Shown in pieces: positions 52,401-63,625 of a stretch of 64,000 bases of DNA. The first letter of the stretch is position 1, and each line of letters begins with the position of its first letter. Both the position numbers and the translations under genes were made by a program. Below the pieces are notes generated by a model. The model made no database searches and was not told the origin of the DNA. It was given only the letters and a program-made list of their open reading frames with translations. The stretch is from positions 21,278,616-21,342,615 of the forward strand of contig OZ022351.1 of the NCBI GenBank assembly GCA_963989245.1, read 5' to 3'. This stretch comes from Nansenia antarctica. Taxonomy: Eukaryota; Chordata; Actinopteri; Argentiniformes; Microstomatidae.

Positions 52401-55400
52401 TACATTAGAATAAATTACAGTAGGACCCGCACACTCAAATGGTCACCAGACAACGTTTCCAGCCAACAAGGACCTTTTTCAGGTGATCTAAAAATAGGGT
52501 CATCTGAATCTTCACTCTTTATCTTTCTATATTTCCAATACCGCTGTTATCTCAAAAACAGACTTGTTCATCCTAGATTCCAGGTAAATCCAGTGGTAAT
52601 CCCACTAGACCGGTGCGGCCCTGCCTGTACTTACGGGGGGATTTCTCGCTCTTGAAGTATCCAACCAGCTTGATATCCTCGTCAATGTTGTAGAAACCCT
52701 TCAGCTCACGCTCGTTGTCAATGATCTCCACGGGGTCCTCAATCACCTGTGGAGAGAGTGGGGGGCCGAGACGAGGGGAGAGGATTAAGGAAAGTTCAGC
52801 CAAGGAGAAGGACGGAGAAAGATTTGAAAGCAGATACTACATTTTTGTATTTGATGAGTAGAGCCACATGTTATCTCAGAGAAAGATCAAATGTGTCAGG
52901 TCACCTTCAGAGAGAGAGAAACAGGGTGAGGAAGAAAGAAGGAGAGAGAGAGGATGATACGGGGAGGATAGAGACAAGTTTGGCGTGGCATCAAAATGAG
53001 TGGGCCAGAAAAATGACTGGCATTTTGATCGTTGCTTGGAAGGGGCTCATGTCTCTCATTGCCACATCACGTACTGGCTATGTACTGACTGTAAGTTGCT
53101 CTGAATGAGACACTCTGCCAGATGACTGTAATGTTATGTAATAAAGTGTAATGTAATATACTTACATCATAGAGGAATTCCACCAGGGTGTCAGCGGCCA
53201 ACTCTCCATCGTACTCGATGATCTCGTTATCGGCAAAGATGTAGATGCTCTCCACCTCATCCAGACCTGGGGAAGGAAGAGAAGACTTAGGGGACTGTTC
53301 ATAGGGACTAGAGAAGGTGACAGGTTAGGGACTAGAGAAGGTGACAGGTTAAAGACTAGAGAAGGTGACAGGTTAAAGACTAGAGAAGGTGACAGGTTAG
53401 GGACTAGAGAAGGTGACAGGTTAAAGACTAGAGAAGGTGACAGGTTAAAGACTAGAGAAGGTGACAGGTTAAAGACTAGAGAAGGTGACAGGTTAGAGAC
53501 TAGAGAAGGTGACAGGTTAAAGACTAGAGAAGGTGACAGGTTAAAGACTAGAGAAGGTGACAGGTTAAAGACTAGAGAAGGTGACAGGTTAAAGACTAGA
53601 GAAGGTGACAGGTTAAAGACTAGAGAAGGTGACAGGTTAAAGACTAGAGAAGGTGACAGGTTAAAGACTAGAGAAGGTGACAGGTTAAAGACTAGAGAAG
53701 GTGACAGGTTAGAGACTAGAGAAGGTGACAGGTTAAAGACTAGAGAAGGTGACAGGTTAAAGACTAGAGAAGGTGACAGGTTAAAGACTAGAGAAGGTGA
53801 CAGGTTAAAGACTAGAGAAGGTGACAGGTTAAAGACTAGAGAAGGTGACAGGTTAAAGACTGGAGAAGGTGACAGGTTAAAGACTAGAGAAGGTGACAGG
53901 TTAAAGACTAGAGAAGGTGACAGGTTAAAGACTAGAGAAGGTGACAGGTTAAAGACTAGAGAAGGTGACAGGTTAAAGACTAGAGAAGGTGACAGGTTAA
54001 AGACTAGAGAAGGTGACAGGTTAAAGACTAGAGAAGGTGACAGGTTAAAGACTAGAGAAGGTGACAGGTTAAAGACTAGAGAAGGTGACAGGTTAGAGAC
54101 TAGAGAAGGTGACAGGTTAAAGACTAGAGAAGGTGACAGGTTAAAGACTAGAGAAGGTGACAGGTTAAAGACTAGAGAAGGTGACAGGTTAAAGACTAGA
54201 GAAGGTGACAGGTTAAAGACTAGAGAAGGTGACAGGTTAAAGACTAGAGAAGGTGACAGGTTCAAGACTAGAGAAGGTGACATGTTAAAGACTAGAGAAG
54301 GTGACAGGTTAAAGACTAGAGAAGGTGACAGGTTAAAGACTAGAGAAGGTGACAGGTTAAAGACTAGAGAAGGTGACAGGTTAGAGACTAGAGAAGGTGA
54401 CAGGTTAAAGACTAGAGAAGGTGACAGGTTAAAGACTAGAGAAGGTGACAGGTTAAAGACTAGAGAAGGTGACAGGTTAAAGACTAGAGAAGGTGACAGG
54501 TTAGAGACTAGAGAAGGTGACAGGTTAAAGACTAGAGAAGGTGACAGGTTAAAGACTAGAGAAGGTGACAGGTTAAAGACTAGAGAAGGTGACAGGTTAG
54601 AGACTAGAGAAGGTGACAGGTTAAAGACTAGAGAAGGTGACAGGTTAAAGACTAGAGAAGGTGACAGGTTAAAGACTAGAGAAGGGGACAGGTTAAAGAC
54701 TAGAGAAGGTGACAGGTTAAAGACTAGAGAAGGTGACAGGTTAAAGACTGGAGAAGGTGACAGGCTAAAGACTAGAGAAGGTGACAGGTTAAAGACTAGA
54801 GAAGGTGACAGGTTAGGGACTAGAGAAGGTGACAGGTTAAGGACTAGAGAAGGTGACAGGTTAAAGACTAGAGAAGGTGACAGGTTAGGGACTAGAGAAG
54901 GTGACAGGTTAAAGACTAGAGAAGGTGACAGGTTAAGGACTAGAGAAGGTGACAGGTTAAAGACTAGAGAAGGTGACAGGTTAAAGACTAGAGAAGGTGA
55001 CAGGTTAGAGACTAGAGAAGGTGACAGGTTAAAGACTAGAGAAGGTGACAGGTTAAAGACTAGAGAAGGTGACAGGTTAGAGACTAGAGAAGGTGACAGG
55101 TTAAAGACTAGAGAAGGTGACAGGTTAAAGACTAGAGAAGGTGACAGGTTAAAGACTAGAGAAGGTGACAGGTTAAAGACTAGAGAAGGTGACAGGTTAG
55201 AGACTAGAGAAGGTGACAGGTTAAAGACTAGAGAAGGTGACAGGTTAGAGACTAGAGAAGGTGACAGGTTAAAGACTAGAGAAGGTGACAGGTTAAAGAC
55301 TAGAGAAGGTGACAGGTTAAAGACTAGAGAAGGTGACAGGTTAAAGACTAGAGAAGGTGACAGGTTAGAGACTAGAGAAGGTGACAGGTTAGGGACTAGA

Positions 55401-58400
55401 GAAGGTGACAGGTTAAAGACTAGAGAAGGTGACAGGTTAAAGACTTGAGAAGGTGACAGGTTAAAGACTAGAGAAGGTGACAGGTTAGAGACTAGAGAAG
55501 GTGACAGGTTAAAGACTAGAGAAGGTGACAGGTTAAAGACTGGAGAAGGTGACAGGTTAAAGACTAGAGAAGGTGACAGGTTAAAGACTAGAGAAGGTGA
55601 CAGGTTAAAGACTAGAGAAGGTGACAGGTTAAAGACTAGAGAAGGTGACAGGTTAAAGACTAGAGAAGGTGACAGGTTAAAGACTAGAGAAGGTGACAGG
55701 TTAAAGACTAGAGAAGGTGACAGGTTAAAGACTAGAGAAGGTGACAGGTTAAAGACTAGAGAAGGTGACAGGTTAAAGACTAGAGAAGGTGACAGGTTAG
55801 GGACTAGAGAAGGTGACAGGTTAAAGACTAGAGAAGGTGACAGGTTAAAGACTAGAGAAGGTGACAGGTTAAAGACTAGAGAAGGTGACAGGTTAAAGAC
55901 TAGAGAAGGTGACAGGTTAAAGACTAGAGAAGGTGACAGGTTAAAGACTAGAGAAGGTGACAGGTTAAAGACTAGAGAAGGTGACAGGTTAAAGACTAGA
56001 GAAGGTGACAGGTTAAAGAAGGGAGAAGGTGACAGGTTAAAGACTAGAGAAGGTGACAGGTTAAAGACTAGAGAAGGTGACAGGTTAAAGACTAGAGAAG
56101 GTGACAGGTTAGAGACTAGAGAAGGTGACAGGTTAGAGACTAGAGAAGGTGACAGGTTAGAGACTAGAGAAGGTGACAGGTTAAAGACTAGAGAAGGTGA
56201 CAGGTTAAAGACTAGAGAAGGTGACAGGTTAAAGACTAGAGAAGGTGACAGGTTAAAGACTAGAGAAGGTGACAGGTTAAAGACTAGAGAAGGTGACAGG
56301 TTAAAGACTAGAGAAGGTGACAGGTTAAAGACTAGAGAAGGTGACAGGTTAAAGACTAGAGAAGGTGACAGGTTAAAGACTAGAGAAGGTGACAGGTTAA
56401 AGACTAGAGAAGGTGACAGGTTAAAGACTAGAGAAGGTGACAGGTTAAAGACTAGAGAAGGTGACAGGTTAAAGACTAGAGAAGGTGACAGGTTAAAGAC
56501 TAGAGAAGGTGACAGGTTAGAGACTAGAGAAGGTGACAGGTTAAAGACTAGAGAAGGTGACAGGTTAAAGACTAGAGAAGGTGACAGGTTAGAGACTAGA
56601 GAAGGTGACAGGTTAGAGACTAGAGAAGGTGACAGGTTAAAGACTAGAGAAGGTGACAGGTTAAAGACTAGAGAAGGTGACAGGTTAAAGACTAGAGAAG
56701 GTGACAGGTTAGGGACTAGAGAAGGTGACAGGTTAAAGACTAGAGAAGGTGACAGGTTAAAGACTAGAGAAGGTGACAGGTTAAAGACTAGAGAAGGTGA
56801 CAGGTTAAAGACTAGAGAAGGTGACAGGTTAAAGACTAGAGAAGGTGACAGGTTAAAGACTAGAGAAGGTGACAGGTTAGGGACTAGAGAAGGTGACAGG
56901 TTAAAGACTAGAGAAGGTGACAGGTTAGAGACTAGAGAAGGTGACAGGTTAAAGACTAGAGAAGGTGACAGGTTAGAGACTAGAGAAGGTGACAGGTTAA
57001 AGACTAGAGAAGGTGACAGGTTAAAGACTGGAGAAGGTGACAGGTTAGAGACTAGAGAAGGTGACAGGTTAGAGACTAGAGAAGGTGACAGGTTAGAGAC
57101 TAGAGAAGGTGACAGGTTAAAGACTAGAGAAGGTGACAGGTTAAAGACTAGAGAAGGTGACAGGTTAAAGACTAGAGAAGGTGACAGGTTAAAGACTAGA
57201 GAAGGTGACAGGTTAAAGACTAGAGAAGGTGACAGGTTAAAGACTAGAGAAGGTGACAGGTTAAAGACTAGAGAAGGTGACAGGTTAAAGACTAGAGAAG
57301 GTGACAGGTTAAAGACTAGAGAAGGTGACAGGTTAGAGACTAGAGAAGGTGACAGGTTAAAGACTAGAGAAGGTGACAGGTTAGAGACTAGAGAAGGTGA
57401 CAGGTTAAAGACTAGAGAAGGTGACAGGTTAAAGACTAGAGAAGGTGACAGGTTAGAGACTAGATAAGGTGACAGGTTAAAGACTAGAGAAGGTGACAGG
57501 TTAAAGACTAGAGAAGGTGACAGGTTAAAGACTAGAGAAGGTGACAGGTTAAAGACTAGAGAAGGTGACAGGTTAAAGACTAGAGAAGGTGACAGGTTAA
57601 AGACTAGAGAAGGTGACAGGTTAGAGACTAGAGAAGGTGACAGGTTAGGGACTAGAGAAGGTGACAGGTTAAAGACTAGAGAAGGTGACAGGTTAGAGAC
57701 TAGAGAAGGTGACAGGTTAAAGACTAGAGAAGGTGACAGGTTAAAGACTAGAGAAGGTGACAGGTTAAAGACTACAGAAGATGACAGGTTAAAGACTAGA
57801 GAAGGTGACAGGTTAAAGACTAGAGAAGGTGACAGGTTAGAGACTAGAGAAGGTGACAGGTTAAAGACTAGAGAAGGTGACAGGTTAAAGACTAGAGAAG
57901 GTGACAGGTTAGAGACTAGAGAAGGTGACATGTTAAAGACTAGAGAAGGTGACAGGTTAAAGACTAGAGAAGGTGACAGGTTAGAGACTAGAGAAGGTGA
58001 CATGTTAAAGACTAGAGAAGGTGACAGGTTAAAGACTAGAGAAGGTGACAGGTTAGGGACTAGAGAAGGTGACAGGTTAAAGACTAGAGAAGGTGACAGG
58101 TTAGGGACTAGAGAAGGTGACAGGTTAGGGCCTAGTGAGGGTGACAGATTAGTGCTGTGGATAGGGCCTAGTGAAAATTATTTCAGGGGATGAAGCAGAG
58201 GAGAAATTGTTGAACATGACTCCCCCTACAGATTGAATAACACAAGACGCCTGACCTGTGTCTCAAGAACCTGTAAACCTCAGTCAAGTTCAAGGACAAA
58301 CCTTTATTGTCCAATTTAGCTTTGGCTTTGTTGTGTCTGTTTTGTGCCCAATCACAGATAAACATCTCATGTTTTCCATTTTGACGTTCCAAGTTCAAAA

Positions 58401-59837
58401 CGTTAGTGTTCATTTTCGGTTTGGCATTCATTTTATATCCTCATTTACAGTAAACCTTCCCTGTGATTTACTTGTTTGTATGTTTTATTGCCTACACGTG
58501 TATCATAAAGTGGGATAAGGTATCATAACGTTCAAATAGGGCACAGGCTTTATTGTTAAACTATTATTTATTATATTACTATTACTACCATGCCGTGCTG
58601 ACATGCCCTCTCACCTTACTTTCATGTCTGTCTTCACTATCTGTCCAATAAAAACTAATGCACTTTGACTCAGGGTGCGTGACTGATTTACCCACAGTAT
58701 ACATATGAATGTCACAGTCCTAGCAGCTATCAGCATTGTTCTCTATTAATGTTCTATCGGTTTAAAAAACCAAAAAAACAGAGGCTTACTCATAAACAAT
58801 TACTTTAAAATTCTTAATTCATCAGTTTGTGTTGGAGCACTCTAACGTGATTTCTGAGTACTCTTCCAAGACAAGCTGAAGAAACAGTCATTTCTAAAGT
58901 ATTTGTTTACAAGTAAGCCCCATGACTTTAGGTTGAAAATGGCTTTAGGCTGAAAATATGTGTTATACATTTAGATCAGTCACTCAAATCACTCAGATGT
59001 GCATCTTTTCATTCAAACCCCAACAGGTGTTGAGTACAACTAACGACCACAAGAGGGCAGCATTTAGTCTGGGTTCATGTTTGCCACTGAAGCAGGTCTC
59101 AGTTATGTCCATGCTCATAGTCTATTGTATGCACAGCAGTGGGGCTGGTGGAGGTAGAAATCGGAGGATGGCCTCAATGTAATGCATGGAATGAAATGAA
59201 GGATGTTATCAAACTGTTATCAGTGTGTTTCTGCGTACACCAGCCCCCACTGATACATTGTACAATACGCCCTGAAGTTGGCTATAAGTATAAGTATAAG
59301 ATATAAAAATCTCCTCAGGTGGAAAGTGTTATGTTGTGTTATGAACCACCATGTTGTTTAGGCTCTGTGGCCACTCAGTTTGGCAGACAGTTCTACGACT
59401 GTACAGTGGCTGGTGCATTACAATGAGCTCGTCCTCCGATTTCTACCTCTACCAGCCTCCTGTGTACAGCACCGTACAGTATATGCATGTGAAGGACATG
59501 AGATGTAATCATGATCCCTATGACTCATGTCCACAGCTCTTACGATGGAATATGGCCATGGAAATGTAGTGGAAAGGTGCATTGATAGGAGTATTCTTTT
59601 TTCTTTTTTAAATGTATCCTTTTTTTATTCAAAGAAGTCCCTTTGAGACCAAAGTCTCATTGACGGGAGCATTTGTGATTACTTGATTGATCGATTGATT
59701 TTGATGATGAAAGTGGAATCAGAGATGAAAGAAGGTCTAATACCCAGCTTCTTGGCGACTGCTGCGTCCTTCTTCTCATCCACGAGACCGAATCCAATGT
59801 CCTCATCGTCAAGATCATCCAGAACCTGGGCAGCAAG
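49200..59837 (-). CDS. casq1: Calsequestrin, skeletal type-like; exons 2-11 of 11 (exon 1 outside window)
   Basis: Exons from the 5' side: 59744-59837, 53166-53266, 52635-52746, 52235-52308, 51449-51579, 51282-51327, 50518-50572, 50096-50196, 49769-49843, 49200-49511. All junctions are GT/AG and keep frame, giving 366 residues. Calsequestrin is the high-capacity Ca2+-binding protein of the sarcoplasmic reticulum lumen, made of three thioredoxin-like domains and an acidic tail. Diagnostic segments are [136 protein letters not shown] and [35 protein letters not shown] and the tail favour CASQ1, but [13 protein letters not shown] and VLSGKI look like CASQ2, so the paralog is less certain. The first coding exon (signal peptide and roughly 78 residues) is not visible. 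Confidence 0.92.
49206..49409 (-). repeat. GAY trinucleotide run coding for 68 aspartates
   Basis: The last coding exon ends in 68 consecutive Asp codons (mostly GAT, some GAC), one Glu and the stop. Mammalian calsequestrin tails have far shorter Asp runs. GAC codons are scattered, so the tract is not a fresh pure GAT expansion. The tail is where luminal Ca2+ and junctional proteins bind. Confidence 0.95.
50264..50479. repeat. 18-bp minisatellite, 12 copies, intron 8 of calsequestrin
   Basis: The unit is TGACAGGTGACTGTATTA with a GGTGAC/GGTAAC variant, lying 67 bp beyond exon 9 on the plus axis and 38 bp before exon 8. Confidence 0.95.
50573..51281 (-). other. Calsequestrin intron 7; no further gene
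   Basis: AT-rich with TATAGTGTATATAC-like runs near 50,640-50,700 and 51,230-51,260. No exon or classified element was recognised. Confidence 0.4.
51689..51849. mobile_element. Palindromic hAT-like MITE in calsequestrin intron 5
   Basis: It begins CAGGGGAGGCAGGTGAAGGT and ends with ACCTCCACCAGGCTCCCCTG. The centre folds as GGAATGAGG against CCTCATTCC. The same family occurs at 62,297 and 62,880. GATTGCAG and GTTAGCAG may be a decayed 8-bp duplication. Confidence 0.75.
52070..52218 (+). mobile_element. tRNA-derived SINE beside calsequestrin exon 5
   Basis: The tRNA-like head has TTAGTTGGTAGAGCCATGG (A box) and GGGTTAGATTCCC (B box). The tail is GCTTTGGATAAAAGCGTCTA. Its end lies about 16 bp from the splice donor of the - strand exon at 52,235. 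Confidence 0.75.
53304..58146. repeat. 24-bp minisatellite, about 200 copies, calsequestrin intron 2
   Basis: Almost every unit is GGTTAAAGACTAGAG followed by AAGGTGACA on the plus strand, with variants at one site (TTAAAG, TTAGAG, TTAGGG, TTAAGG). The 24-bp length is a multiple of three, so several frames stay open for hundreds of codons; this is not a gene. It accounts for about 4.8 kb of the 6.5 kb intron. Confidence 0.97.
58147..59743 (-). other. Rest of calsequestrin intron 2
   Basis: No exon is seen. A decayed palindromic MITE (CAGTGGGGCTGGTGG to CACCAGCCCCCACTG) lies at about 59,137-59,242, and a half copy near 59,403-59,465. Confidence 0.45.
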
Positions 59838-60422
59838 CTGTAGAGAGAGGGGGGGGGGAGAGAGAGAGTGAGAGAGAGAGAGAGGGCGGGGGGGGGGAGA
59901 AAAATAGTTAGAATTTTGTTAGTGTTATTTCAAACCTTTCTCCGAACCTCTGCTCAGCATTTAAAAACACTTTGATTTTGCTGAGCTCATAGCATAGCAG
60001 CCAGTGTTTATAAATGTGCTCTCACCTAAGACTTGTCTGCTCAGCACACCAATTCAGTCACAGACACATACTGTATGACGGCACTCGACTGAATGAAAAA
60101 CATATTTCCCATGTAAGCAGCACACCCCCCCGACCACAGGGTTTCCTCTCTCTACTTTCAAGGCCTTAAAAGCAAAAGCCTTGGAGCGCTGCCTTGCACT
60201 TTCTAATTCTGAGTGAAACTGGAGCCAACGTTTGACAGTCGTCTCGGCCAATGGGAGAGATGCATAGGCAGCCGGGGGAGAGAGAGAGAGAGAGGGGGAA
60301 AAGGGTAACAGAAGGGTGGGACCTGTTCCAACTGTGTCGACGGAACGAGACGCCTTGACAGGTGCAGCTGAACGGATCACGCTTTGTAAAAGAAAACTCC
60401 CATCCTCTGCTGTTAGAAACAC
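59838..60422 (-). other. Calsequestrin intron 1, left part
   Basis: No coding exon was recognised. It holds GA-rich and G-rich runs near 59,845-59,900 and 60,275-60,300. Confidence 0.4.
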
Positions 60423-60428
60423 ACACGT

Positions 60429-60468
<40 letters not shown>

Positions 60469-60511
60469 GTGTGCGCGCACATGCAGACACACACACACAC
60501 ACACACACACT

Positions 60512-60555
<44 letters not shown>

Positions 60556-60563
60556 CTCACACT

Positions 60564-60594
<31 letters not shown>
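60423..60594. repeat. (CA)n microsatellite, interrupted
   Basis: CA dinucleotides with short TCTCAC and GTACGC interruptions. Confidence 0.93.
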
Positions 60595-60595
<1 letters not shown>

Positions 60596-60798
60596 TTCAC
60601 ATATTTCGAAATACAAATTGTGCAGATTATATCCTCTAGAAGCCAGCAAACTATAGTAATATACTGAAAACGTACAATTGACACCCATTCCATTAATAGA
60701 GAAAACGAAACTTTCTATCATAGAAATGTGTACTGTACTACTCATGTCTATGTATGAATGCAGAATGCAGCCAATTTCCTAATGTCCCTTATGTCCTT

Positions 60799-61075
60799 TG
60801 AATGAATGAATGAATGAATGAATTAATTAATGAATGGTCTTTATTGTCATTGCTATAGTACAGGTACCAAACAACGAAATTTGGGAGGGGTGGCTCCCCT
60901 GGTGCTAGGAAAGAAAAAAAAAACTAAAAAAACAAGAAGGGAAAGGAGCTGGTTTACATAAATAAAGGCTATGTACACTATCCACTATACTATACTGTAC
61001 AGATAAGACGACTAGGGTTGTCATATTGCACATAGTGTTATTGCACATTCATTTAAAGTGTTGCAGTTTGTTTTC
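60799..61075. repeat. Dispersed retroposon-tail repeat, copy B
   Basis: Homologous to 15,229-15,480: GAAT tract, GGTCTTTATTGTCATTGC, then CTATGTACACTATCCACTAT and TTGCACATAGTGTTATTGCA. It includes the segment CAACGAAATTTGGGAGGGG, missing from copy A. Confidence 0.65.
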
Positions 61076-61374
61076 ATTCCAAATCCATCTAGCCTGGATA
61101 TTACTGTAAGTATCCACACAGGCAAACAGTCATCACCCCACATATCTAGTATCAGAAGCCACAGATCGTGGTTCGGCCTACACTTCATCTCATCTCATCT
61201 GACCCAGGTCACATCATCAGCAGCCCTGAGACCTTGTCCCATCACTTCAGACATCAAACCAAGATGGCCTCCTTCCTGAAGTATACAGTACAGTAAAGCT
61301 GATGGGACAAGTTCTGCACTCTTCAAGCAATGCCTCGGGGGACAGCATCTCTGCTATGCTTGGAGATGTTGAAG

Positions 61375-61565
61375 ATGGATGGATGGATGGATGGATGGAT
61401 GGGTGAGTGGATGGATGGATGTGTGGGTGGCTGGATGGGTGAGTGGGTGGGTGGATGGATGGATGGATGGGTAGATGGATATGTGGGTGGATGGGTGGAT
61501 GGGTGAATAGAGAGATGGATGAATGGATGCATGGATGGATGGATGGATGGATAGATGGATGGACA
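61375..61565. repeat. (GGAT)n-rich tetranucleotide tract
   Basis: About 190 bp of ATGG/GGAT units mixed with GGGTGGGTGG variants. Confidence 0.9.
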
Positions 61566-62014
61566 GATGGGTTAAAATGAATGGGTTAGATCAGCTCTAT
61601 ATTTGAATGGTTTTGCTCATGTCCTCCTCTGCCATGGTGAGTACAGTAAAACAGCTTGATTGGCCACACATTCATCGATACAATAACAGAGATGCACAGC
61701 CTCAGTATCAGCCCAAGCTTCTGGGCCCCCGGGAGTTAAAAACGTTTAATCAGAATGATCCGGATTCTTTTTGTTGTGATCCAAGATCAGATCTATCTGG
61801 CAAAGATGGATTTCCCCAGTACTACTCAAAATCTACCATATAAACCTGATGCTGGATCGCAATTAAAAAGAATCTGGATAATTCTGTGGTAGATTAAAGG
61901 TTTTGAACCCCTGGGCCCTGGGGTGTGGAGGCAGCTTGTAGAGCACGGGGGGGGGGGGTCAAACTCAACTCCTGAATGGCTGCAGTGTCTGATCGTTTCC
62001 AGGCCTTTCCCTTT

Positions 62015-62252
62015 GGGGCGGCTGTGGCGCAGGAGGTAGAGCCGGCGTCTAACGATCGCAAGGTCAGCAGATCGGCGGCTCGAACGTGGTGTCCTTGGGC
62101 AAGACACGGAGCCCCAAATCGTTCCCAATGAGCGGGCCAGTGCCTTGCATGGTAGCTTGCCGCCATTGGTGTGTGAATGGGTGAATGAGACACCATTCTA
62201 AAGGTCAGCGATTTGGAATAAGGCGCTATATAAGTCAGTCCGTTTACCTTTC
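62015..62252 (+). mobile_element. tRNA-derived SINE in calsequestrin intron 1
   Basis: The tRNA-like head has TGTGGCGCAGGAGGTAGAGC (A box) and GGCGGCTCGAACG (B box). The body has CCTTGGGCAAGACAC and GCCATTGGTGTGTGAATGGG. The tail is GGCGCTATATAAGTCAGTCC. This is the usual layout of fish V-SINE-like elements. Confidence 0.8.
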
Positions 62253-62296
62253 ATGACTGTTTGAAGACCTGGGAAACCAACAGGGTGAGTGTCTTC

Positions 62297-62466
62297 CAGG
62301 GGAGGCTGGTGGAGGTAGAAATCGGACGACGGGGTCACTGCAACGCATGGAATGGAATGAGGAACGGTATGAAACACACACACACATGTTTCACACGGTT
62401 CTTCACTCCGTTCCAGGCATGACAAAGAGCCTGTCCTTCGAAGTCTACCTCCGCCGGCCTCCTCTG
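62297..62466. mobile_element. Palindromic hAT-like MITE, copy 2
   Basis: CAGGGGAGGCTGGTGGAGGT at the left is mirrored by ACCTCCGCCGGCCTCCTCTG at the right. The centre is ACACACACACATG. Confidence 0.75.
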
Positions 62467-62879
62467 GTGTCTTCCTGGTCCTCGTCCAATCGATGGGAAG
62501 GGCAAGGGAAAGACAACGGCAGAAAAAACCCCTAAACATTCAGACACTGCTGCCCTCGAGGCCTTGTGTTTGGCGCGTCCCCATTGCAGAGGGACGGTGG
62601 TGGTGGGAGCACCTGGTCATACCTGGTACGTCAGGGCAGCGGGACTGGTGAGCAGCTGCAGAGAGAAGTCGTGCTTTAGGTCACAGGACAACAGGAGATT
62701 TTGAAGATGTGACAACTCAGTTCAGGAGATGTGACAACTCGGTTCAGGAGATGTGACAACTCAGTACAGTAAACATGTTTTTGGGGACAGTGTTTGGGGA
62801 CTGTTATCCATACTTCCATGGATATCCTTAGATTTATTTTAGTATTATTTAAGTATGGAAACGAGTATACAGAGATTTG

Positions 62880-63009
62880 CAGTTGAGGCTGGTGGAGGTA
62901 GAAATCGGAGGACAGGCTCATTGTAATGCATGGAATGGAATGAGGAATGGTATCAACGTGTGTTACAATGAACCAATCCTCTGATCTCTACCTCCACATG
63001 CCTCCCCTG
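62880..63009. mobile_element. Palindromic hAT-like MITE, copy 3
   Basis: CAGTTGAGGCTGGTGGAGGT at the left is mirrored by ACCTCCACATGCCTCCCCTG at the right. The interior has CATGGAATGGAATGAGGAAT. Confidence 0.75.
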
Positions 63010-63198
63010 CAGTATGGTTAGCCAATATATTACCATGTCATCATACTGTCCTTCGTAGTAAGTTAGTGTTGATATTAAGACAGTAGTCATGACATCACAG
63101 TCGGCAGTCGAACACAGAACTGTTTTACAGCGCCAGAGCCAGGACCGGTAATGGAACACAGAGCTGTTTACCAGCACTAGAGCCAGGACAGGTAATGG

Positions 63199-63578
63199 TT
63201 TTTGATTGATTGAAAACTTTATTAGAAGATTTGCAGAAGTAGGTACATGAAAGTACATATTACATACAAGGTCAACTAACAGGATAAAAACCCAAGAAAG
63301 CCACTGGCTTATTTCAATTGGGGTCCTTGATTCTCAATTCATCGTTACATGTAAGACAGACAAAAAAACTAGTACTATCTACAAGATAATACAGACAAAT
63401 AACTATTACTATCTACAAGATAAAAATACATCCATCATGGGAAGAACAATACAACAAAACATAAGGTATGTACAGCGGGTAGGACAGGTGGGGACATACA
63501 CCACAGGTGGGGGCGGGGGACAAAACACAAAGTATGTACAGTGGGTAGTTCGGGTCTTTTAATCTGATTTTTGATTTG
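63199..63578. mobile_element. Retroposon-tail-like insertion inside a short tandem repeat
   Basis: A stretch beginning TTTTTGATTGATTGAAAACT and ending CTGATTTTTGATTTGG interrupts repeats of GAGCTGTTTACCAGCACTAG and AGCCAGGAC(A/C)GGTAATGG. These repeats are present on both sides (63,105-63,198 and 63,579-63,625). No coding sequence is present. Confidence 0.45.
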
Positions 63579-63625
63579 GAACACAGAGCTGTTTACCAGC
63601 ACTAGAGCCAGGACCGGTAATGGAA

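Noticed and set aside
53162..58003. A 1,613-codon open frame on the minus strand, and 388- and 87-codon frames on the plus strand
   Set aside because: They are a by-product of a 24-bp repeat (a multiple of three) with no stop in those frames. The minus frame runs out of phase through calsequestrin exon 3.
62629..62661. Possible 33-nt calsequestrin exon on the minus strand (LLTSPAALTYQ between a CTCTGCAG acceptor and GTATGA donor)
   Set aside because: Splice signals look acceptable, but the peptide does not match any calsequestrin segment I can recognise, and the exon-intron count already accounts for exons 2-11.
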